Of a stretch of DNA of 17,318 nucleotides, positions 6,774-12,649 are shown piece by piece. Both the position numbers and the translations under genes were made by a program. The notes under the pieces were generated by a model that saw nothing but the letters and a program-made list of their open reading frames with translations, made no database searches and was not told the origin of the DNA. Every line of letters starts with the position of its first letter. Position 1 is the first letter of the stretch. This DNA is from Syntrophomonadaceae bacterium (GTDB lineage: Bacteria > Bacillota > Syntrophomonadia > Syntrophomonadales > Syntrophomonadaceae): contig JAQUBU010000021.1 in NCBI GenBank assembly GCA_028686565.1, forward strand, positions 1 to 17,318. The letters are read 5' to 3'.

Positions 6774-8033
6774 ATGGACAGTAAATTACAAATCATGCTT
6801 GTCGAACAGGGAGAAAAGGCCAAAATAGCTGCCAGGTTTTTAGCCACCGCTTCAACTGATTTAAAAAATCAGGCTCTTTTCGCTATGGCTGATGCACTGG
6901 AAGCAAGAACTGACCAGATAATAGCAGCTAATGCTCTGGATCTTGCACAGGGTGAATTAAATGGGTTAACACCGGCTTTACTGGAACGTCTAAGCCTTAA
7001 TGAAAGCCGGGTAAAAGATATGGCTCAGGGTTTACGCGAAATAGCGGCACTTACTGATCCAGTCGGTGAGATGCTCGGTATGTGGCGACGTCCTAATGGA
7101 CTGGAGATCGGACGAGTGAGAACTCCGATTGGAGTTGTTGGCATAATCTATGAATCCCGGCCTAATGTTACAGCCGATGCTGCCGGTTTGTGTTTAAAGT
7201 CTGGCAATGCTGTTATTTTGCGGGGCGGAGAAGAGGCCCTGAATTCCAACCGAATTATAGCATCTGCCATTGCCAATGCGGCGATCGCCTGTGGAATTCC
7301 TGCAGGTGCTATTCAACTGGTCGATAGTGAAGACCGTGCGGCTGCTGTTTTTATGATGAAGATGAATAAATTCCTGGATGTACTGATTCCCCGGGGAGGA
7401 AAAGGGCTTAAACAAGTGGTGCTGGAGAATGCCAGTGTTCCGGTTATAATGACCGGTATGGGCAATTGCCATGTTTATGTTGATGCCAGAGCTGATCTTG
7501 ATAAAGCTCAACGTATTGTTTTCAATGCCAAAGTACAGCGGCCCTCAGTATGTAATGCAGCTGAAACATTACTGGTTAATCAGGAGGTGGCACAGGCTTT
7601 TCTGCCCGTGATGCTTCGTGAACTGCAGCAAGCCGGAGTGGAAATTCGTGGTTGTGAGCGAACCCGTGCGATTGTTCCAGGTATAAAAGAAGCACAGGAA
7701 GCAGATTGGGATGAGGAATACCTGGATTTGATTATAGCTGTAAAAATTGTGGATAGTGTGGATGAAGCTATTGCACATATTAATAATCATGGCACCGGTC
7801 ATAGTGAAGCTATTGTAAGCGAAAACTACAGCAGTGTGCGCAGTTTTTTATCGGGAGTTGATGCTGCTGCGGTTTATGCCAATGCATCGACTCGATTTAC
7901 GGATGGCAATGTCTTTGGTTTTGGAGCCGAAATGGGCATAAGTACTCAAAAGCTGCATGCTCGGGGACCTATGGGTTTACAGGAGTTGACAACTACCAAG
8001 TTCATTATTTATGGCGATGGTCAGATTCGCTAA
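6774..8033 (+). CDS. proA: Gamma-glutamyl phosphate reductase
   Basis: ProA reduces gamma-glutamyl phosphate with NADPH to glutamate semialdehyde, the second step of proline synthesis. It belongs to the aldehyde dehydrogenase superfamily. Over 419 residues the visible signatures are P-I-G-V-V-G-I-I-Y-E-S-R-P-N-V-T, the nucleotide-binding G-N-A-V-I-L-R-G-G, I-P-R-G-G-K-G-L and the catalytic Cys260 in S-V-C-N-A-A-E-T-L-L. ATG 6774 is preferred over ATG 6765, because AAAGGAG (6758-6764) abuts the latter but is nine bases before the former. It forms a pathway pair with proB, separated by the structured repeat. Confidence 0.96.
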   Translation: MDSKLQIMLVEQGEKAKIAARFLATASTDLKNQALFAMADALEARTDQIIAANALDLAQGELNGLTPALLERLSLNESRVKDMAQGLREIAALTDPVGEMLGMWRRPNGLEIGRVRTPIGVVGIIYESRPNVTADAAGLCLKSGNAVILRGGEEALNSNRIIASAIANAAIACGIPAGAIQLVDSEDRAAAVFMMKMNKFLDVLIPRGGKGLKQVVLENASVPVIMTGMGNCHVYVDARADLDKAQRIVFNAKVQRPSVCNAAETLLVNQEVAQAFLPVMLRELQQAGVEIRGCERTRAIVPGIKEAQEADWDEEYLDLIIAVKIVDSVDEAIAHINNHGTGHSEAIVSENYSSVRSFLSGVDAAAVYANASTRFTDGNVFGFGAEMGISTQKLHARGPMGLQELTTTKFIIYGDGQIR

Positions 8034-8088
8034 AACACCCAAGCAATGAGCCAGCAAAGAGTATTTTTTTTGATTAATGGAGAATATA

Positions 8089-8670
8089 ATGTTTCAACAA
8101 CTAATACCGGTTTTAGAAAACTATGGGATACTGGGATTGGTGATTCTGGCTTTTGCCGAATCGTCATTTTTTCCGGTATTCCCCGACTTTTTATTGATTC
8201 CGATGTGTCTGTCAAATCCCGATCAGGCCCTTCTATATGCTCTGATAGCTACTGTGGCCTCTGCAGCAGGAGCCTGCTTTGGTTATACCCTGGGTAAATA
8301 TATAGGCAGTCCTTTGCTGCATTATTTCACATCTTCTGTAACTACTGAAAAAATCGAACGGGCTTTTAAAGCTTATGGTACATGGGCGGTACTACTGGCA
8401 GGTTTGACACCTCTGCCCTACAAGCTTTTTACCATATCCTCGGGCATATTCGCGCTGCCCCTGCCGCGTTTTTTTGTGGCTACCCTGATAGGACGAGGGA
8501 TACGATTTTTATTGGAAGCAATCCTGATAATGATCGTAGGCGAAAAAGCGGTGGGCTTTATAAGAAACAATTTTCCCTTGCTCAGCATAATTCTGGCCGT
8601 AATTATTTTAGCAATCTTATTGATAGTTAAAATGAGAAACAAAAAGGCTGGAGAAACCATCCAGCCTTAG
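8089..8670 (+). CDS. DedA/YqaA-type (SNARE-associated) membrane protein
   Basis: The 193-residue integral membrane protein has about five hydrophobic segments and the DedA-superfamily signatures F-A-E-S-S-F-F-P-V-F-P near the N-terminus and R-F-F-V-A-T-L-I-G-R-G-I-R-F after a helical hairpin. It resembles the smaller YqaA-like branch. DedA proteins include phospholipid flippases/scramblases in the cytoplasmic membrane; the substrate here is unknown. ATG 8089 is chosen because GGAGA (8079-8083) lies just before it; an in-frame ATG at 8077 has no ribosome site. It follows proA by 55 bases with no terminator between, so read-through from proA is likely. Its stop lies within the bidirectional terminator stem. 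Confidence 0.82.
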   Translation: MFQQLIPVLENYGILGLVILAFAESSFFPVFPDFLLIPMCLSNPDQALLYALIATVASAAGACFGYTLGKYIGSPLLHYFTSSVTTEKIERAFKAYGTWAVLLAGLTPLPYKLFTISSGIFALPLPRFFVATLIGRGIRFLLEAILIMIVGEKAVGFIRNNFPLLSIILAVIILAILLIVKMRNKKAGETIQP

Positions 8671-8680
8671 AAAATTTTTT
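8644..8680. terminator. Bidirectional terminator between dedA-like and cysK-like genes
   Basis: AAGGCTGG (8644-8651) and CCAGCCTT (8661-8668) form a perfect 8-bp stem with a nine-base loop. On the + strand a T6 run follows at 8675-8680. On the - strand the stem is immediately followed by T5. It serves the convergent genes on both sides and overlaps the last codons of the dedA-like gene. Confidence 0.85.
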
Positions 8681-8684
8681 GCCC

Positions 8685-9716
8685 TTATATTATTTCAAAT
8701 TTGTACTGTGCTAATTTCTGCTGGTCTTTTGCACTTAGAACATAGTCGCGTTCCAAAGGCTGGCGCGAGGCTGGAGTACCGCAGAGTTCGGTGGACAGAT
8801 AACGGAGCCCGTTGTCATTTACCATGGTAACAATGCATTTCTTTTCCGGGTATTTAAGTGCCACTTTTAAAGCTGCGGCAACATTGCAGCCTGAGGATAT
8901 TCCACAGAAAATCCCTTCCTTTTTGGCTATTTGCCGGGCCATTTCGAGAGATTCATCGGAGCTTACCAGAACGATGCCATCTACATATTGCAGATCAAGA
9001 ATCTGAGGAATGAGTCCGTCAGCAATGCCTTGAACCTTATGCTGTCCGATCTTTCCATGGGCTAGAATAGGTGAATCTTCCGGCTCGGAAACATAAATCT
9101 TTATGTTCGGGTTCTTTTCTTTAAGGAATTTGGCATTTCCGGTTACGGTTCCACCGGTTCCCTGGCACATAATGAATACATCAACTTTTCCCTCAGTTTG
9201 TTCCCATATTTCTGGAGCAGTATTATCAATATGAGCATTGAGATTGTCATCACGATAAAACTGACCAATTTCAAAAACCTTATCTCCATAAGATTTTTTA
9301 ATTCTTTCTACTTCCAGCAGCACCAGGTCAACATCCGTTTCAGCCCCTGGAGTGAGAACCAGTTCCGCTCCATAAGCCTGAATGGTTTTCTTTCGTTCTT
9401 CGCTCATACCTTCTGGCATTACAATAATAACCCGATAGTTCTTGGCGGCACCGACCATAGCGGTGGCTATTCCGGTATTGCCAGTAGTGCCTTCCAATAA
9501 AATCATACCTGGTTTCAAATCTCCACGCTGTTCAGCTCTTTCCACAATGGTGTGTACTACCCGATCCTTGAGACTGCCACTGGGATTAGTGAACTCCATT
9601 TTAATACAGATGTCTGGATTTACTCCTTCAGCTACCCGGTTCAATTTAATCATTGGGGTTCTCCCAATGGCCTCCAATACACTGCTGAAAATTTGGCGGT
9701 TGGAATCCCATTTCAT
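8685..9716 (-). CDS. Cysteine synthase / CBS family PLP-dependent enzyme
   Basis: The 343-residue fold-type II PLP enzyme is of the CysK/CysM/cystathionine beta-synthase family. The PLP lysine is K50 in P-S-G-S-L-K-D-R. The substrate loop reads E-G-T-T-G-N-T-G (75-82) instead of the common E-P-T-S-G-N-T-G. The phosphate-binding loop is G-T-G-G-T (186-190), and H-K-V-Q-G-I-A-D-G and C-G-I-S-S-G follow. Canonical CysK has about 310 residues; this one has a C-terminal extension. It probably makes cysteine or cystathionine from an activated serine or homoserine derivative; the exact substrate cannot be read from sequence. AGGGAGG precedes the ATG. The gene is transcribed against its neighbours and looks inserted into the usual proA-nadD order. 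Confidence 0.85.
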   Translation of the reverse strand: MKWDSNRQIFSSVLEAIGRTPMIKLNRVAEGVNPDICIKMEFTNPSGSLKDRVVHTIVERAEQRGDLKPGMILLEGTTGNTGIATAMVGAAKNYRVIIVMPEGMSEERKKTIQAYGAELVLTPGAETDVDLVLLEVERIKKSYGDKVFEIGQFYRDDNLNAHIDNTAPEIWEQTEGKVDVFIMCQGTGGTVTGNAKFLKEKNPNIKIYVSEPEDSPILAHGKIGQHKVQGIADGLIPQILDLQYVDGIVLVSSDESLEMARQIAKKEGIFCGISSGCNVAAALKVALKYPEKKCIVTMVNDNGLRYLSTELCGTPASRQPLERDYVLSAKDQQKLAQYKFEII

Positions 9717-9761
9717 TTGTGCTACCTCCCTAATATCTTATAAGTGACAAGCAAGTTTTAT

Positions 9762-9979
9762 AACGAGGTTAAAGTCTGAAAGAAACTTGTTTTCATTACG
9801 TTTTGCGCCTTGAGTGAAGCGAAGGGAATGGATATAAATATGCCCCCGGCTTCTTTAAACTGTCGCAGGGTTCCTGTTAACAAAACAGGCGGCAGGTTAT
9901 AACGAGGCACTGCCTCATTGCAGCAGTATGTTGAAACTATTGCGCAGTTTCTTCTGTTGCTTGAATTTCCCACCTCGTT
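9762..9979 (+). repeat. Structured dispersed repeat, copy B (cysK-like upstream region)
   Basis: This gene-free gap (9717-10027) is bounded by AACGAGGT (9762-9769) and its exact inverted copy ACCTCGTT (9972-9979). The segment 9842-9965 aligns with copy A at 6646-6757 through the shared blocks GCTTCTTTAA, TTAACAAAACAGGC, CTGCCTC-TTGCAGC and GCAGTTTCTTCTG-TGCTT. It also has its own tight hairpin GAGGC/GCCTC (9904-9916) and a second AACGAGGC at 9901-9908. A reading frame crosses it on the - strand (9758-9973), but it has no relation to a known family and is probably a by-product of the repeat. Confidence 0.65.
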
Positions 9980-10027
9980 GCTCTGCTTAACACAACTTTT
10001 TACTGCGTTATTTTAAAAAATTATACT

Positions 10028-10648
10028 CTAAAGAGGCCAGTCGCTTCCATATTTGATTTGCCGGTTAATACTTACTTCTTCCTTGCTGGGATAGTTTGCC
10101 AGAAAGTCTGGCAAGGAAGAAGTTTCTTCTTCAAAAAGCAATAGCAATTGAGCAAAAAATTCGCTGCGATTATTCTTTTGCCGCAAGCTCAGTCCTTTTT
10201 CTTTTAAGCGGTCGGCAATTCTATTGTTAAGGTAAATCTCATAATCAGATAATTTACAAAAAAAATCTTTCCAGTGACTTAATTTCCCCTCATCTTCCCA
10301 GGCAATTCCCGGACAGACAAAGTGCCGGCACACGGATTCGCGCAGTTGCTGGGAAAGCAGACATCCGCCGTCCTTTTGATGAAAACTGCAGCGATAACTT
10401 GAACCATCGATACTATTGTTAACCGTGACGGAAGCATCAAGTACCGTGATATTTTTAATATTAAAAATATAATCCAATAATTCGGGTTGGTTTTTTAATA
10501 GATAGGCAAAATCACTCGGATAGAATACTGGTGAGTAATAGCCACAGCAACCCTTGTCATCCTGGCGCGGGCATTCCCGGCAGAGGTCTACTTCGATGTA
10601 ACTGCGCAAACCGTTGTTGTGAAAAATCAGTTTAATCTCTTTCTGCAT
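10028..10648 (-). CDS. Cys-rich protein of unknown function (YkgJ-like Cys pattern)
   Basis: I do not recognise this 206-residue protein as a named enzyme. It has nine Cys residues in a metal-site-like arrangement: C23-x2-C26 and C34-C35 followed by G-Y-Y-S-P-V-F, then C87, C96, C107 with R-H-F between it and C112, and C131. The CxxC/CC and CRHFVC groups recall the YkgJ-type Zn/Fe-chelating (CxxCxxCC) proteins and FliB-like cluster-binding proteins, but that similarity is only by pattern. There is no signal peptide or membrane span, so it is probably cytoplasmic. An AGAGG site precedes the ATG. It is divergent from nadD, with about 180 bases between, and isolated from the cysK-like gene by repeat B. 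Confidence 0.7.
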   Translation of the reverse strand: MQKEIKLIFHNNGLRSYIEVDLCRECPRQDDKGCCGYYSPVFYPSDFAYLLKNQPELLDYIFNIKNITVLDASVTVNNSIDGSSYRCSFHQKDGGCLLSQQLRESVCRHFVCPGIAWEDEGKLSHWKDFFCKLSDYEIYLNNRIADRLKEKGLSLRQKNNRSEFFAQLLLLFEEETSSLPDFLANYPSKEEVSINRQIKYGSDWPL

Positions 10649-10678
10649 AGCAACCTCTTTAATCTTCAGTCTTTATCT

Positions 10679-10684
10679 ATTATA
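10679..10684 (-). promoter_or_regulatory. Possible -10 box for the Cys-rich gene
   Basis: On the minus strand TATAAT (10684-10679) lies 30 bases before the ATG of the Cys-rich gene. The region 17-18 bases further upstream is T-rich with no clear TTGACA, so only the -10 box is supported. Confidence 0.35.
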
Positions 10685-10743
10685 GGGGTTTTCTTATACT
10701 GGGAAAAGGATTAATCTGTGGGAAATCAAAATATGGCTTCAGT

Positions 10744-10772
10744 TTGCAATTTTTGATGTCTATGAGTATCAT
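10744..10772 (+). promoter_or_regulatory. Candidate sigma-A promoter for nadD-yqeK-rsfS
   Basis: TTGCAA (10744-10749) and TATCAT (10767-10772) are separated by exactly 17 bases. They lie 55 bases before the TTG start of nadD, inside the divergent intergenic region. The -35 match is modest (4 of 6). Confidence 0.45.
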
Positions 10773-10827
10773 TTACTTTAATATTATTAGTTTTATGCTG
10801 TCAATGTTAGAAAAGGTGGATGAGTTA

Positions 10828-11466
10828 TTGAAAGATATGCGCTCTTTGGGAATACTGGGAGGAACCTTTGATCCAATACATTATGGACATTTGATAGCTG
10901 CTGAACATGTTCATTACGAATTTGGACTTGACAGGATTTTGGTGGTCCCGAATGCAAATCCGCCGCATAAAGAAAATTCGGAGGTTTTGGATGCGGATAG
11001 ACGCTACCATATGGTGGAACTGGCGATAAAGAACAATCCAATTCTTGAGTTGTCTTCGCTGGAAATGAAAAAACAAGGTTTTTCTTATACAGTTGATACT
11101 GTCGATCACTATAGAAATCAATTTCCCGGCACTGAGATTTACTTTATTACCGGAGCTGACTCGTTATTTTTTATGGACACCTGGAAAGATCTGAGGAGAC
11201 TCGTGGAACTGTGCACATTTATTGTGGTAACTCGTCCAGGATACAGTATTGACCGTAAAAATGAAGTCCTGGAAAAGCTGCCGCATACTTTGTGGGACAA
11301 AATGAAACAATTGCAGATACCGGGTTTGGATATTTCTTCGAGCGATATTAGAAAACGGGTTGCAGAGGGTAAACCAATCAAATATCTCTTGCCCCTTCAG
11401 GTAGAAGAATATATTCTGGCCCAGGGTTTGTACCGGAAGGATGGCAGTAAAAGCAATGCTGAATGA
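10828..11466 (+). CDS. nadD: Nicotinate-nucleotide adenylyltransferase
   Basis: NadD joins nicotinate mononucleotide and ATP to give deamido-NAD in the NAD synthesis pathway. The 212-residue protein shows the nucleotidyltransferase motif G-G-T-F-D-P-I-H-Y-G-H (11-21), the T-G-A-D-S segment (108-112) and the C-terminal I-S-S-S-D-I-R-K-R (179-187) that contacts ATP. TTG 10828 is chosen: AAAGGTGG at 10812-10819 lies eight bases before it, and the family motif then falls at the normal distance from the N-terminus. The frame is open back to 10744, but that part overlaps the candidate promoter and has no ribosome site. It overlaps yqeK, so the two are coupled. Confidence 0.94.
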   Translation: MKDMRSLGILGGTFDPIHYGHLIAAEHVHYEFGLDRILVVPNANPPHKENSEVLDADRRYHMVELAIKNNPILELSSLEMKKQGFSYTVDTVDHYRNQFPGTEIYFITGADSLFFMDTWKDLRRLVELCTFIVVTRPGYSIDRKNEVLEKLPHTLWDKMKQLQIPGLDISSSDIRKRVAEGKPIKYLLPLQVEEYILAQGLYRKDGSKSNAE

Positions 11467-12037
11467 ACAAGATGCTATTAATGCTATTAAATTCAAGTTA
11501 TCAAAAAAACGTTTTCAGCATTCGCTGAATGTTGCAGAAGTAGCAAGGGATTTGGCCGGGCACTATGGTTTGGATGGTGATTTGGCCTATCTTACAGGTA
11601 TATTGCATGATTATGCCAAGGGTATAGCTGCTCCAGATCTTTTGTCGATTGCTGAGGCCAATCAGCTGATGGAGTATGAAACCGAACGCGAGGTGCCTGA
11701 TTTGTTACATGCTCCGGTAGGTGCTTTTCTTCTGCAGCAGGAACTGGGTTTGGATGATAAACGTATTCTTCAGGCTGTAAGATATCATACACTGGGATCA
11801 ATAGAAATGACAGATTTGGACAAAATTATTTACCTGGCCGATATGATAGAACCGGGCCGCGATTACCCGGGAATGCAGAGATTACATTGTCTGGCTTTTC
11901 GCGAGCTTGACGAAGCTATGTTATTTGGCATAGAATCTACAATAAAATATTGTTTGGAAGCAAAAAGAATTCTTCATCCCCGAACTGTTGAGGTATGGAA
12001 TTACTTTCTTAAAACTGTAAAGGAGGTTTCTTGTTGA
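11456..12037 (+). CDS. yqeK: YqeK family HD-domain hydrolase (symmetrical Ap4A hydrolase type)
   Basis: This HD-superfamily protein of about 193 residues is the type that splits diadenosine tetraphosphate symmetrically in Firmicutes. Visible metal ligands, numbered from the chosen start: H22 (R-F-Q-H-S), H51-D52 in I-L-H-D-Y-A-K, H85 in L-H-A-P-V-G, H111 in V-R-Y-H-T and D129 in Y-L-A-D-M-I-E-P. ATG 11456 aligns best with the B. subtilis protein. ATG 11441 is also in frame, but its GGAAGG is directly adjacent, too close to serve as ribosome site. It overlaps nadD by 11 bases. The order nadD-yqeK-rsfS is conserved across Firmicutes. Confidence 0.9.
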   Translation: MLNEQDAINAIKFKLSKKRFQHSLNVAEVARDLAGHYGLDGDLAYLTGILHDYAKGIAAPDLLSIAEANQLMEYETEREVPDLLHAPVGAFLLQQELGLDDKRILQAVRYHTLGSIEMTDLDKIIYLADMIEPGRDYPGMQRLHCLAFRELDEAMLFGIESTIKYCLEAKRILHPRTVEVWNYFLKTVKEVSC

Positions 12038-12384
12038 TAGAACACGATAAATTGGTGCAACTGGTAGCCGATGCCTGTTTGGATGAAAAAGCCAGTGATT
12101 TAATCATCTTGAATGTTAGTGATTTAACCATTATTGCCGATTATTTTGTTATAGCCAGCGGCAGAAGCACGGTTCAGGTCAAAAGCATCGTAGAACATGT
12201 TGAAGAAAAACTTGAAGAACAGGGAGTTATGCCAATCCGGAAGGAAGGACATGAAGAGGGACTTTGGGGTGTAATGGATTACGGATCAACTATCCTTCAT
12301 GTTTTCCGGCAACAGGAGAGGGAATATTATAAACTGGAGAATCTATGGGGAGAAGCCATGGAAGTAGCAATTGAAGCACAGTAA
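12034..12384 (+). CDS. rsfS: Ribosomal silencing factor RsfS (Iojap)
   Basis: RsfS binds L14 on the 50S subunit and blocks joining with 30S when nutrients are low. The 116-residue protein matches the family along its whole length: K-A-S-D-L-I-I-L-N-V, A-D-Y-F-V-I-A-S-G-R-S-T-V-Q-V near residue 35, G-H-E-E-G-L-W-G-V-M-D-Y-G near 80, H-V-F-R-Q-Q-E-R-E-Y-Y-K-L-E-N-L-W. Two consecutive TTG codons at 12031 and 12034 follow AAAGGAGG (12019-12026); the second has the better spacing (7). It overlaps the yqeK stop and is the last gene of the nadD operon. Confidence 0.93.
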   Translation: MIEHDKLVQLVADACLDEKASDLIILNVSDLTIIADYFVIASGRSTVQVKSIVEHVEEKLEEQGVMPIRKEGHEEGLWGVMDYGSTILHVFRQQEREYYKLENLWGEAMEVAIEAQ

Positions 12385-12390
12385 AGAAAA

Positions 12391-12425
12391 TAGGGGGGAT
12401 TTGCCCCTAAGGCACTATCCCCCTA
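12391..12425 (+). terminator. G/C-run hairpins after rsfS, possible terminator
   Basis: TAGGGG (12391-12396) can pair with CCCCTA (12404-12409), or the run of six G can pair with CCCCCTA (12419-12425). A small TATTCC/GGAATA hairpin follows at 12430-12444. No U-run follows the strong stems, so intrinsic termination is uncertain. The rest of the gap to leuS is the hairpin region listed separately. Confidence 0.4.
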
Positions 12426-12532
12426 AGCATATTCCTTTGGAATAATCAGCAATTAACCCTTCATAACACGAAAATAAAAACGATGGCCGCATCAGCAATC
12501 TTAATAGTGAACAAGTTAGAAGTACTCTCAGG

Positions 12533-12577
12533 GCGCGAAGTACAAGGCGGATTTTAAAGCTTTCCTGTACTTCACGC
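12533..12577. repeat. Long imperfect hairpin between rsfS and leuS 3' ends
   Basis: GCGCGAAGTACAAGG (12533-12547) is nearly the exact inverted copy of CCTGTACTTCACGC (12564-12577), with one mismatch and one bulged A, around a 16-base loop. A further GAAGTAC at 12519-12525 could pair with the same right arm. It lies between convergent genes and could slow or end transcription from either side, but there is no adjacent U-run. The following bases up to the leuS stop include a CTCAC/CCTAAC-rich tract (12615-12647) like that before proB. Confidence 0.5.
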
Positions 12578-12649
12578 AGTTGTGAAAAAAATCGGGAAGA
12601 TTGGAATCCGGATTCTACGCCTCACTATTACCCCTAACCCCTCACCTTC

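Noticed and set aside
8046..8297. 83-codon + strand frame overlapping the start of the dedA-like gene
   Set aside because: The overlapping frame with transmembrane segments and DedA signatures is the real gene.
9758..9973. 71-codon minus-strand frame across repeat B
   Set aside because: It coincides with the repeat and its hairpins, has no convincing ribosome site and resembles no family; better explained as a by-product of the repeat.
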